DNA of 64,000 bases. Source: JALZAI01 sp038212215 (GTDB taxonomy: Bacteria; Actinomycetota; Actinomycetes; Mycobacteriales; Jatrophihabitantaceae). The DNA is taken from NCBI GenBank assembly GCA_038212215.1, contig JBBQUT010000014.1:37601-101600 (forward strand), written 5' to 3'. A program made the position numbers and the translations under genes. Shown here piece after piece: positions 1 through 8,972 of the stretch. Position 1 is the first letter of the stretch. Each line of letters starts with the position of its first letter. The notes under the pieces were generated by a model. The model made no database searches and had not been told where the DNA came from. It worked only from the letters and a program-made list of their open reading frames with translations.

Positions 1-104
1 TCGGCGAGCACGGCCGGCATAATGCGTTCGCGACCGGCGCGATCGGATGCGGCAATCAGTTCGTCGCTGCGCGGGCCGTCGAAGTGGGTGAGTTGGGCGT
101 GCAT
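1..104 (-). CDS. Partial small hypothetical protein (N-terminus only)
   Basis: An ATG at 102-104 (minus strand) is preceded by a near-consensus ribosome binding site (AGGAGGA, five bases upstream), and 34 codons run off the left edge of the window. The visible peptide begins MHAQLTHFDGPRSDE and contains no recognisable motif. The short N-terminus with a leading beta-strand would fit a small dimeric alpha/beta-barrel (monooxygenase-like) protein, but that is a guess. It is divergent from the LuxR-family regulator that starts at 216, so the two may share a control region at 105-215. The strong Shine-Dalgarno is the main reason to accept it as a gene. Confidence 0.6.
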   Translation of the reverse strand, partial: MHAQLTHFDGPRSDELIAASDRAGRERIMPAVLA

Positions 105-215
105 AGCTTCCTCCTGGTGTGTGGTGTCACCAGATTGGTCGTTGTACGCCGCGCCGTCGTCAGTGCTGACGCGTAGTCGGTACTGATCCTCGACCCTGAC
201 CTTGATACTGGGCCT

Positions 216-3005
216 ATGAGCGTGATGGTCGGTCGAGCCGCGGAGCTCGCCGACGTCAGCGCTGCCGTTACCGCTGCGCACGATGGCCACGGACGATTGG
301 TGCTGATCAGCGGCCCGCCGGGAATCGGCAAGACGACCCTGGCCGACGCCGCTGTCGACCATGCCGGTCGACTCGGGTTGCAGGTAGCGCGCGGCTGCGC
401 CGTCGATGATCCGGGTGCCCCACCCCTGTGGCCGTGGCGACGCGTCATGCGTGGCTGGCCGGAAGCGGATTCGTTGCCGCTGCCGCGGGCCGGAGCGTCG
501 GACGCCGGTGCCCGCTTCGCGCTGTTCATGGCACTGTCTGACCTGCTCACTGCGCGCGCCCGGCCGGACGGGCTGCTCATCGTGCTCGAGGACATGCACT
601 GGGCCGATCGCACGTCGGTGTTGTTGCTGCGTCATCTCATGCCGGAGCTGGCCGAGCAGCGGCTGGCCGTGGTTGTCACCTACCGCGACGCCGCGGCCGG
701 TCCGCTCACTGAGGTGCTACCCGACCTGCTGCGCGGCGATGCGGCACGCCCGATCACCCTCGCGGGGCTGCCGGTCGCTGATGTCGTGGTCTGGCTGCCG
801 CGACTTACCGGCGCCGTCGATGCGACTCTCGCCCCGGCGCTGCACGAACGGACGGGTGGGAATCCGCTGCTCATCCGACTGCTCGCCGAGGATCTCGCGG
901 CACGCGGGACCTCGGCGGGTATCGACGCACTCATGACCGATCGCCCGCAGTTGCGGCGCTTGGTGATCGCCAAGGTGGCCGGGCTGAGCGCCGAGACTCG
1001 CGGACTAATCGATGCGGCGAGCGTGCTCGGTGAGCGGGTAGAACGGCGCGTACTCACCGTGATGGCCGGCGGTCGAGTGGGCGACGTGGACGTCCTGCTG
1101 GCCGAGGCACTCGCTACCGGAGTGCTGCGGGAGGCGGGTGATGGGGTGCTCTTCGAACATGCGCTCGTCCGCGACGCCGTCTACGGCGAGCTGTCCGCGG
1201 CCCGTCGGGAACACCTGCACCGGTGTGCCGCCCGAGCGCTGGAGTCGACGGCCGCGCCGGCCGGCCCGATCGCCGCCCACTGGCAACGCGCCGACGGGCC
1301 GGACGCGCTCGCGCGATGCCAGCAGTGGGCCGTGGCCGCCGACGAGCAAGCGCGGACCGCGTTCGCCTACGACGACGCGGCGCGGTCCGCCGAACTCGCC
1401 GTGGCTTGCGCTCGCAAGCGCGCCGACGACGAACTCCCGCGCGTGCTGATCCGCTGCGCACAGGCACAGCTGTTGGCAAACCACACCGAAGCAAGCGTCG
1501 ATACCTGTGTCGAAGCTGCCGATCGCGCCGCCGCCGACGGGCACGCTGACCTCGTCGCTCAGGCAGGTCTGGTGATCCACGGCGTCCGTCACCCGCCAGC
1601 GCTGCTGCTCATCGCCCGGATCTGCGAGCGCGGCGTCGCCCTGGTCGACGCGGACGATCACGTGACCAGAGCCAGACTTCTCGCGCAGATCGCAGTGACG
1701 ATCAGCGAGACTGAGGAAGGTCCGCGCGGTGCCGACCTTGCCGCCCAGGCACTTGCCGAGGCCGACCGATCCGGCGATCCAGTGGCGATTTTGGAGGCCG
1801 TGGCCGCCCGTCACCTGTCGATATCGGGACCCGACACGGTTGCCGAGCGCCTCGAACTCGGCCGGCGCGCGAACAAGCTCGGGTCCTGCGCCCAACAGCC
1901 GATGGCGGAGCTTTGGGGTCACCTGTGGCGAACCGACGCGGCTTTCCAACTCGGCAACATCGCCGAAGCCCAGCGCGAGATGGGCGAGATCGACCGCGTC
2001 GCGGTGCAGCGAGGCTTCCCGCTGGCACGCTGGCACCACCACCGTCTCCTGGCCGCGCATGCTGCGATGACCGGCGACTTCGGCGCGGCGCGGCGCGCCA
2101 ACCAGGCCGCCTGGCAACTCGGCGAACGCGTCGGCGACATGTCGCTAGGCGGCCTGTCGTACACGTTCCTCGCTCAACTCGCGATATTGCGCGGCGACCC
2201 CGAGGAGATGCTCGACGGCTGGGAAGATTTCCTCGATCATGCCCCACCGATGCCTATCGTCCGACTCGTCTACCCGATCTTGCACGCGCTGGCGGGCGAC
2301 ATGGATCGCGCCCGGGTTGAGTTCGAGGAGTTCCGCCACCTCCCCGAAACCTTCCCGCTGGGAGTGAGATGGGCCGGGACGATGCGGCTCGTCGCGAAAG
2401 CAGCAGTGCTGCTCAATGACAGCGAGGTAGCCGCAGCATGCTACAACCGCCTTCACGACACCGCCCGCTACTACTCCGGCGACGGCTCCGGCGTCGTGTT
2501 CCTCCACGGCGCCAACGCTCTGCTGCTCGGTCAGCTCGCCGGTGTCGCGGGGCGTCCGAGGCAGGCACTCGGGCACTACGATGACGCCGTCGCGATGAAT
2601 GCTCGGGTCGGTGCTCGTCCGTTCACCGCGCTGGGCCGCCTGGGCTGGGCGCAAGCACTGGTCATGCTGGAGATGAGCCGCGATCCCAAGACAGGGCAAA
2701 GCCCAATGGATCTGCTTGACCAGGCCACCGCCGAATTCGAGCGTCTCGACATGCCTGGTCCCCTCGGCAACGCGACTGGGCTCCGGGCCCAGCTCGCCGC
2801 AACCCCGCACCCGCCGCCGCTCACCGCCCGCGAGTCCGAGGTCGCCGGCCTGGTCGCGCAAGCGCTGTCCAACAAACAAATCGCGGAACAGCTGTTCCTT
2901 TCCGACCGCACCGTCGAGACACACGTACGCAGCATCCTCGCGAAGCTGAACTTCACCACCCGCACCGAAATTGCGACCTGGGTTCTGCGCAGCGCGTCCG
3001 GATAA
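216..3005 (+). CDS. LAL-type LuxR family transcriptional regulator with AAA/STAND ATPase
   Basis: This 929-residue protein has the size and order of the large ATP-binding LuxR (LAL/MalT-like) regulators. An N-terminal P-loop carries Walker A GPPGIGKT at residues 33-40 and Walker B LIVLED near 121-126. A long helical middle (about 350-850) resembles a TPR-like sensor. The C-terminal LuxR helix-turn-helix starts at LTARESEV (about 868) and includes SDRTVETHVRSILAKL. Such proteins bind a ligand and ATP, oligomerise and activate nearby promoters. The only candidate target in view is the divergent partial gene at the left edge. No biosynthetic cluster is visible beside it. The ATG start is supported by the P-loop lying about 30 residues in, which is usual for the family. 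Confidence 0.9.
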   Translation: MSVMVGRAAELADVSAAVTAAHDGHGRLVLISGPPGIGKTTLADAAVDHAGRLGLQVARGCAVDDPGAPPLWPWRRVMRGWPEADSLPLPRAGASDAGARFALFMALSDLLTARARPDGLLIVLEDMHWADRTSVLLLRHLMPELAEQRLAVVVTYRDAAAGPLTEVLPDLLRGDAARPITLAGLPVADVVVWLPRLTGAVDATLAPALHERTGGNPLLIRLLAEDLAARGTSAGIDALMTDRPQLRRLVIAKVAGLSAETRGLIDAASVLGERVERRVLTVMAGGRVGDVDVLLAEALATGVLREAGDGVLFEHALVRDAVYGELSAARREHLHRCAARALESTAAPAGPIAAHWQRADGPDALARCQQWAVAADEQARTAFAYDDAARSAELAVACARKRADDELPRVLIRCAQAQLLANHTEASVDTCVEAADRAAADGHADLVAQAGLVIHGVRHPPALLLIARICERGVALVDADDHVTRARLLAQIAVTISETEEGPRGADLAAQALAEADRSGDPVAILEAVAARHLSISGPDTVAERLELGRRANKLGSCAQQPMAELWGHLWRTDAAFQLGNIAEAQREMGEIDRVAVQRGFPLARWHHHRLLAAHAAMTGDFGAARRANQAAWQLGERVGDMSLGGLSYTFLAQLAILRGDPEEMLDGWEDFLDHAPPMPIVRLVYPILHALAGDMDRARVEFEEFRHLPETFPLGVRWAGTMRLVAKAAVLLNDSEVAAACYNRLHDTARYYSGDGSGVVFLHGANALLLGQLAGVAGRPRQALGHYDDAVAMNARVGARPFTALGRLGWAQALVMLEMSRDPKTGQSPMDLLDQATAEFERLDMPGPLGNATGLRAQLAATPHPPPLTARESEVAGLVAQALSNKQIAEQLFLSDRTVETHVRSILAKLNFTTRTEIATWVLRSASG

Positions 3006-3378
3006 TCGGCAAGACAGTCCCGGAGCAGCGAATCGTCGCGCGAAAGCCCACAACGCTACTCGACTGATGGCTTGCGGTCATCAAACCTGCAGTATCTTGC
3101 TCCGATCACGGACCATCCAGCCGCAATGCCGTACCGCAGGACGAACCGCTTGCGGTGGCATTCGGTCTTGCGCTGGTGTGCCCGCGCATCGGCGGCAGAG
3201 CAGGTCCCGTACGCCCCGCCCGGTCGTCCGTGTCGCGGAGGTGGGTCCTACGGAACGTGCGCGCTTGCGTCGACAGCGCGAACACGCAGATCGATCAGTG
3301 TGTGGTCACCGGTGCCCGTTCGCCGGTGGGATCGGACAGTGTCGACAGGCCATTTCGCGTCGTGAGATCGCGTACGAC
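3006..3378. other. Gene-free spacer between LAL regulator and IS pile
   Basis: About 370 bases with no convincing gene on either strand. The open frames here have poor third-position GC and no recognisable protein. The stretch ends at the IS6-type terminal repeat at 3379. No hairpin followed by a T-run was seen after the regulator's stop codon. Confidence 0.5.
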
Positions 3379-3743
3379 GGCGCTGTTGCGTTGATGATCG
3401 TTCGGGCGTGCTGGGTGGAGCGGGTGTCGTTCTGTGCTGGAGTCAGAGGCAGGACGCGAGTTCGTCGAAGGCGACTTGGACCCGCTCGTGCGCGGGCAGG
3501 TCGGTAGTGAGCTCGTAGTGGCCGCGGCGCAGGTTCTGCACGAACGCATGCCCGGCCGAGACGGTCTGGGCGCAGGCCAGCTTCTTTAGTCCGCGCATCG
3601 GTCGCAGCCGCGCCTTGAGCCGGCCGTGATCAGCTTCGACGGCGTTGTTGGCGTACTGCTCGGTGACGTGCCGGGCGGCGGGCTCGAGGTCCTCGATGAT
3701 GCGCGGGTACACCGGAGCACGGTCGGTGGTGACCTCGACCGGG
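3379..3743 (-). pseudogene. IS6-family element, C-terminal remnant (copy 1)
   Basis: The left terminus GGCGCTGTTGCGTTG (3379-3393) matches the start of the second IS6-like copy at 6335 and resembles the classical IS6/IS26 end. On the minus strand, codons down to 3443 give the last 90 or so residues of an IS6 DDE transposase, including the catalytic-glutamate block EADHGRLK and a normal C-terminus. Similarity to copy 2 stops near 3743, where IS701-type sequence begins. The N-terminal two thirds, with both catalytic aspartates, and the right end are missing, so this is a dead tail. A deletion between two elements is the simplest origin. Confidence 0.85.
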
Positions 3744-4580
3744 CCCGCATGAATAGCGTTGCCACGCCCGGGTGGGTAGTAGTGCGGGCAGCGCGTCGAC
3801 GCGCATCGGCCCGGCCCCGGTGTGGACGCGGCGGTTGGCGGCGATCTGCAGCACGTAGCCCAGGCCGTGCTCGCGCACGGTGCGGCGCAGGATCGGGTCG
3901 GCGCCGTAGACCTCGTCGCCGGCGACCCACGCGGCCGGCGCGCCGGCCTGGATCGCGCGGGTGATCATCGTGGTGGCCAGCGCCGGTTTGGTCGCGAAGC
4001 CGATGTTCGCGGGGATCCCGGCGGCAGTACACCGATCGGGATCCTCGGTCCAGGACCGCGGTAGGTACAGGGCCCGGTCGATCAGGGCGTGCCCCCGTTT
4101 CGCGGCGTAGGTCAGGTACACCGCGACCTGGGCGTTCTCGATCCGTCCGGCGGTGCCGGTGTATTGCCGCTGGACTCCGACCGAGTGCCCGCCGTGCTTC
4201 AGATCGCCAGTCTCATCGACAATCAATACGGCGTCCGGCTCGGCGAACGCGTCCAGCACGTATCCGCGCAGATCGTCACGCACGGCGTCGGCGTCCCACC
4301 TCGCCCGCGACAGCAGATGCTGCAGCCCAGCCGGGCTGGTATCGCCGCGATGCTCGGCGATCGTCCAGCAGTTTTTACGGTCCAACCCGGACAGCATCCC
4401 CAGCATCAGGTCCGCAGCGTGACGCAGCGGCTCGTACCGCGAGAACCGCGACTCGATGCGGTCCAGCACAGCCGAAAACGCCGTACGCCACCGGACAGGA
4501 TCTACGCTATGAGCCGCGGCCACCGCGGCAGGCAAGTTGTTCCACACAAGCAACGAATGCTCGCCCGGTGGCCGCCCCAC
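3744..4580 (-). pseudogene. IS701-like DDE transposase, C-terminally truncated
   Basis: Reading from 4580 (GTG), about 260 residues match the N-terminal and central part of IS701-type transposases. They include the motifs VLIVDETGDLKHG, VQRQYTGTAGRIENAQVAVYL and WVAGDEVYGADP, which carry the first two catalytic acidic residues. The frame then passes ALLPTRAWQRYS and crosses near 3743 into the IS6 remnant, where it loses similarity. The last third, with the catalytic glutamate, is gone, so the element is inactive. An alternative start lies about 25 codons downstream, near VDPVRWRTAF. The abrupt join to IS6 sequence shows that the truncation came from a second transposition or deletion event. 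Confidence 0.85.
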
Positions 4581-4635
4581 CCCCGGCAGAAACGCCGCAG
4601 ATCACGAACTACTGCTGTCGTACTAGAAGCGCCCG

Positions 4636-4920
4636 GTTTACGCCGCGGTATTCATCGATGCGATCGTGGTCAAGGTCCGCGATGGGCAGGTCGCCAACCG
4701 CCCGTTCTACGCCGCGATCGGAGTAACCCTGGCCGGGGACAAGGACATCCTCGGGCTCTGGGCCGGCACCGGGGGCGGCGAGGGCGCGAAGTTCTGGATG
4801 GCGGTGCTGACAGATCTGCGCAACCGCGGCGTGCGGGATGCGTTCTTCGTCGTTTGTGACGGGCTCAAAGGCCTGCCCGAGGTGGTGTCGAGCATCTGGC
4901 CCCGGGCGATCGTGCAGACC
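4636..4920 (+). pseudogene. IS256-family transposase, internal fragment
   Basis: The frame beginning YAAVFIDAIVVKVRDGQ and running to WPRAIVQT is typical of the central catalytic part of IS256/Mutator transposases. Both aspartate motifs are visible (FIDAIVVKVR and VVCDGLKGLP). In intact family members IVQT is followed by C[VI][VI]HL. Here it is followed by unrelated SSIDTGW and an unrelated frame. Neither a start region nor an end region was found, and there are no terminal repeats. It is a scrap about 95 codons long between the IS701-like and IS110 elements. Confidence 0.85.
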
Positions 4921-5139
4921 TCATCAATCGACACTGGGTGGCGGCGGGATGGTCTCGCCGGTCACCGCGCCACCGGGAGAGGACCTATGCAGACGCGTGC
5001 CTTCGAGGCCCTCATGCAGACCTGTCCCTCCTGGTGGAGGCGGGTCGCGTAGTGGCCAGCGGGAGTCGCGCTTCGAGCGCCGTGATGAGGTTCCAGCCCG
5101 GCCGGCCGTTCGGTGACCTGTCCGGGAAGGACGTTGTCA

Positions 5140-6373
5140 GTGTTGGACTCATCAGTGGTCGAGTCGACCGCAGTCGAGGGTGTGTTCGTCGGCATCGACT
5201 GGGGTAATGCCCATCATCAGCTCCGTGTTCTGGACGCCGCCGGTCGGCTGCTCGAGCAGGGCAAGATCGCGCATGACGTTGCTGGCATTGCCGAGCTCAC
5301 CATGCGGCTGCGTCGACGCGGTCCGATCATCGGCATCGCTATCGAACGCTCTGAGGGCCTGCTTGTCGAGGCGTTGCAGGAGGAACAACATCGGTTGTTC
5401 TGCGTCTCGCCGAAGATGTCGGCTCGCGCACGCGAGCGTTACCGGCTCGCACCGACCAAGTCCGATGCCTTCGACGCGTTCGTGCTCGCCGACTCACTGC
5501 GCCATGAGCATCGCCACTGGCGGCCACTTGCAACGCCCTCACCGCTGCTGGCCGAGCTGCGCGCGCTGACCCGTGACCGGGAGCGGCTGATCTTCAACCA
5601 ACGCGACGTGGAGAACCAACTCCGCGCGATCGTGCTGACCTTCCACCCCGGCGTGCTGCATCTGTTCTCCAGCCTGGATCGCGACATCACCCTGGCGTTC
5701 CTGCGTGACTACCCAACGCCAGCACACGCCGGGCGCGTCGGCGCGTCTCGGATGGCGGCGTTCTGCGCCCGACACGGCTACTCCGGGCCGCACCAGACCC
5801 GAGCTGCTGGTCGAACGGTTGCGGACCAACCTGCTGTCTGCGTCCGTCGGCACGACCGCCGGGAAAGCCTTCTCCGCGGCGCTGTTCGTCGACCAACTCG
5901 AGCTGCTCAACACCCAGCTGCGGGCGATGACGAAACGGATCCGTGAGCGGCTGGTTGAGCATCCGGACGCGGCGATCTTTCTGAGCTTCCCCGGTATGGG
6001 CGAGGTCACCGCCGCGATCATGCTCGCCGAGATGGGCGAAGACCGAGCCCGGTTCCCGAACCCAGGCGTGCTGCTCGCCGAGACCGGCACCGCTCCGGTC
6101 ACGCGATCGTCCGGACGCAGCCGACACGTAAGCTTCCGCTACGCCGCGAACAAGCGGATGCGCCACGCCATCGACTGGTGGGCCTTCGTCGCCGTCCGCG
6201 AGAACGACTGGGCCCACGAGGCCTACCAGCAAGCCCGTGACCGCGGACAACAACACAACCGGGCGCTGCGCGGCATCGGCGCCCGCTGGACCCGCATCCT
6301 CTGGCGCTGCTGGCAGAACGGCACCACCTACGACGGCGCTGTTGCGTTGACGATGGTCGGGCGTGCCGATTGA
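5140..6373 (+). pseudogene. IS110-family transposase with single-base frameshift, 3' end replaced by IS6
   Basis: From GTG 5140 the frame gives an IS110 N-terminal domain (FVGIDWGNAHH with the first aspartate; TKSDAFDAFVLAD with the last two acidic residues). The frame breaks at the GGG run 5785-5787. Removing one G joins YSG directly to RTRPELLVERL, and the C-terminal domain then continues with FPGMGEVTAAIMLAE and ETGTAPVTRSSGRSR. After NGTTYD the reading frame enters the IS6 terminal repeat at 6335 and stops at 6373, so the native last residues are lost. It is inactive unless the G run is slipped. The 220 bases upstream (4921-5139) should hold the element's non-coding left end. Confidence 0.85.
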
Positions 6374-7143
6374 GTTGGATACGGGTACTGCCCGAATCAG
6401 AGGCAGGCTGCGAGTTCGTCGAACGCGACGCGTACCCGATCATGTGCGGGCAGGTCGGCCGTGATCGCGTAGTGGGCGCGGCGCAGGTTCTGCACGAACG
6501 CGTGCCCGGCCGAGACGGTCCGCGCCGAGGACAGCCGTTTGAGTCCGCGCATCGGGCGTAGTCGGGCTTTGAGCCGGCCATGATGGGCTACCACGACGTG
6601 GTTGGCTTACTGCTCGGTGACATGCCGAGCAGCCGCGACGAGTTCATCGAGCACGCGAGGGTAGACCGGTGCCCGGTCTGTGGTGACCTCGTCCGGCGAC
6701 GGCCCGAGGCGCAGCGCGCGGGTGAAGAACTCCCGCGCCGCCGCGGTGTCGCGATGCTCGGACACCAGCACGTCGATGACCTGCCCGTGCTGATCGACCG
6801 CCCGGTAGAGGTAGGTCCAGCGGCCGGCGACCTTGACGTAGGTCTCATCGACGAACCACCTGCTACCGGCGGCGTGGCGGGCCAGTCGGGCGGCGTCGAT
6901 GAACACCGGCGTGAACGCCTGCACCCATCGATAGATCGTGACGTGGTCGACCACGATGCCGCGTTCGGCCAGCAACTCCTCGACGTCGCGGTAGAACAGG
7001 CCGTAGCGCAGATACCAGCGCACCGCAACAGCGATCACCTCACGCGGGAACCGGTAGCCAGCCGGAGCGGACGACGCCGACGACCTTGAGGTGATCATCC
7101 GAGCATTCTGCCGGCTCACGGACCCGACCAACGCAACAGACAT
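6335..7143 (-). mobile_element. IS6-family element (copy 2), nearly full length but dead
   Basis: The element is about 810 bp, the usual IS6 size. Its left end GGCGCTGTTGCGTTG is at 6335-6349. An inverted CTGTTGCGTTG (seen as CAACGCAACAG at 7129-7139) marks the right end, whose outermost bases have decayed. It has landed in the last codons of an IS110 transposase on the left and lies 20 bp from the 3' end of a second IS110 element on the right. I could not find a matching 8-bp target duplication, which suggests recombination or rearrangement after insertion. Confidence 0.8.
6397..7143 (-). pseudogene. IS6-family transposase with nonsense codon and lost catalytic glutamate
   Basis: Read from 7143 (a later start at MITSRSS is possible), the protein shows an IS6 DDE transposase: YGLFYRDVEELLAERG, then WFVDETYVKVAGRW with the first aspartate and TTDRAPVYPRVLDEL with the second. 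After HVTEQ a TAA stop replaces the tyrosine codon seen in copy 1. In-frame sequence beyond it resumes as ANHVVVAHHGRLKARL, so the expected VEADHGR has become VVAHHGR and the catalytic glutamate is now valine. The remaining C-terminus is otherwise intact to 6397. Two independent lesions mark it as a pseudogene rather than a sequencing slip. Confidence 0.85.
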
Positions 7144-7159
7144 CCCAGGTTTTTCGAAG

Positions 7160-8413
7160 TCAAGCAGCAGCGGTTCGATGGTGCGCCCAGGCGGTCGTTT
7201 CGTCGTAGAGGAGGCCGGTTTTCAGGCAGCCGTGCAGGATGCCGACGAGGCGGTTGGCGAGTTGGCGTAGCGCTGCCTGGTGGCCGATGTTGCGGGCTCG
7301 AAGCGCGTTGTAGTAGGCGCGGGCGCCGGGTGATCCTTTCAGGGAGCCGAAGGCCCACTGCTGGACGGCGTCGCCAAGACGTGCGTTGCGTGCGTAGCGG
7401 GCCAGCACGATCTTGCGGGTGCCTGAGGCGCGGGTGATCGGTGAGGTGCCGGCGTAGTTCTTGCGTGCCTTGGCATCGCCGAAGCGGTTGCCGTCATCGC
7501 CGAACTCGGCCAACACCCGGGCCGCGAGGATGACACCGAGGCCGGGTTGGCTGGTGTAGATCTCAGCCTCCCTGTGACGGCCAAAATGGCCGGCCACCAC
7601 CTCACCCAGCTGAGCGATCTCGCCATTGAGGACGGCGAGGAGCCGGACCTGACTGGTCACGATCGCCGCGAACGTTGCCTGCACCTGGGCGGGTTGACGC
7701 AACTCTGGCGCCCGCAGCACCGATTGGATCCGCGCGGCCTTGTCCCCTACGCTGCGCCGGTTCGCTCGCCGTAACGCTGCGGTGATCCTTGCGATCGACA
7801 GGCGGGCAGCCCGATCCGGGTCGGGCGCGGCGGCGAGCAGCTCGAGAGCGTCCGGCGCGTCCAGCTCGGCGAAGGCATCCAGCGCCGCGGGGAAGAACTC
7901 CCGCAGCACACCTCGTAGCCGCAGCACGTGCCGGGTCCGGTCCCAGACCAGGCTCTGATGGCTGCGGGCTACCAGCTTGATCGCCTCGACCAGTTCCGAG
8001 TCCCCGGCCATCGGCCGGTGATGCGCCCGGTCCAGACGCACGATCTCGGCCAGCACATGCGCATCCCCGGCATCGGACTTCGCCCCGGAGGTCGAGTGCC
8101 GCTCCCGGTAGCGAGCCACCGACATCGGGTTGATCGCGAACACCTCATACCCGGCCGCGATCAACGCTTGCACCCACTGCCCACGGTCGGTCTCGATCCC
8201 GACCTTGACTCGCGACGCCGCCTCAGCAGGGTCCAGCTCGGCCCATTCGTCCGGACAGAATTGGCCGATCAACGCGTGCAGCCGCGTGATCCCCTCCAGA
8301 CCCTCGGGCAGCCGCCGCCGCGCCAATCTGCGACCCTGCTCATCGACGATCTCTACATCGTGATGATCTTCAGCCCAGTCATTTCCAACGAACAACACCC
8401 GCAACCTCCACAC
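7160..8413 (-). CDS. IS110-family transposase (intact)
   Basis: A complete 417-residue IS110 recombinase. The N-terminal RuvC-like DEDD domain has FVGNDWAEDHHD (first aspartate), VGIETDRGQW (glutamate) and SGAKSDAGDAHVLAEIVRLD (final aspartates). The C-terminal transposase_20 domain includes QPGLGVILAARVLAEFGDD and the serine-bearing block TSPITRASGTRK. No frameshift or premature stop is seen, so this is the only apparently functional transposase in the window. IS110 enzymes work with a structured RNA from the element's own non-coding end, expected here at 8414-8640, upstream of the gene. It differs clearly in sequence from the frameshifted IS110 at 5140. Confidence 0.92.
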   Translation of the reverse strand: MWRLRVLFVGNDWAEDHHDVEIVDEQGRRLARRRLPEGLEGITRLHALIGQFCPDEWAELDPAEAASRVKVGIETDRGQWVQALIAAGYEVFAINPMSVARYRERHSTSGAKSDAGDAHVLAEIVRLDRAHHRPMAGDSELVEAIKLVARSHQSLVWDRTRHVLRLRGVLREFFPAALDAFAELDAPDALELLAAAPDPDRAARLSIARITAALRRANRRSVGDKAARIQSVLRAPELRQPAQVQATFAAIVTSQVRLLAVLNGEIAQLGEVVAGHFGRHREAEIYTSQPGLGVILAARVLAEFGDDGNRFGDAKARKNYAGTSPITRASGTRKIVLARYARNARLGDAVQQWAFGSLKGSPGARAYYNALRARNIGHQAALRQLANRLVGILHGCLKTGLLYDETTAWAHHRTAAA

Positions 8414-8645
8414 CTCGCCCGGCCAGAACCCAGCAGCGCGGAGGAGATATCCAGCGTCCTAATGGTCAAGTGCTCACCGGCAACAATGCCCGGGGCCACG
8501 ACATCCCAGCAGCGGTTACATCTCCTCACGACCAGCAGGCGCACGGTCTGTTGCAAGACCTCATCGAAGATCAGTGCCCAAGAGTGCTGACCCGCCAGCC
8601 GCTACCAGAGCCGAGCCTGCCAAACAGGCCCGGCAGAAGCCATTA
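8414..8645 (-). other. Non-coding left end of IS110 element; candidate bridge-RNA region
   Basis: About 230 bases upstream of the intact IS110 transposase contain no credible gene. In IS110-group elements the stretch 5' of the recombinase gene encodes the guide (bridge) RNA that pairs with target and donor DNA. The position and size here fit, but I did not fold the RNA or identify its loops, so the assignment rests on family knowledge only. The outer boundary of the element is not visible because no terminal repeat marks it. Confidence 0.3.
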
Positions 8646-8747
8646 GTGCCACTGAGGATGTCTCGACCATCAGCAGCAGATGGCCATCGCGGTCGGCGAG
8701 GTCGAGCACGTGAACGCCGTCGTGGTTGAACAAGGCATCCGTGCGCA
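8646..8747 (-). pseudogene. Possible ISL3-like transposase N-terminal scrap
   Basis: One minus-strand frame reads LFNHDGVHVLDLADRDGHL followed by LLMVETS, which resembles the first strand-rich segment of ISL3-family transposases that precedes their zinc-binding cysteines. It is only about 34 codons long, has no start of its own and ends without the cysteine block. The bases from 8748 to 8972 show nothing recognisable. The call is weak, but it fits the surrounding collection of broken insertion sequences. Confidence 0.3.
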
Positions 8748-8972
8748 CGCAGTACATCCTGGGCCGCGCACAGCACGACGTAGGCTCGGCCGGCGTCGAG
8801 GTCCCTCTGAAGGGTGTGCTTGTTCGGTACCGATTCTGGACGGCCTCGACCCGCCTCGACGCTCAGTGACTGCCGGGCGTTGCATCCACCCCACCCTCAG
8901 TTCCGAGCGGCCCATAATATTGATGCGCGAATCTAATCGGAGCGAGAGGCTGGGCGCTCACCATCGTTAGCC

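Noticed and set aside
5140..6373. Programmed frameshifting to make a fusion IS110 transposase
   Set aside because: IS110 transposases are normally single frames, the slip site is a short GGG without a typical heptamer, and the gene's 3' end is already destroyed by IS6. A mutation or read error is simpler.
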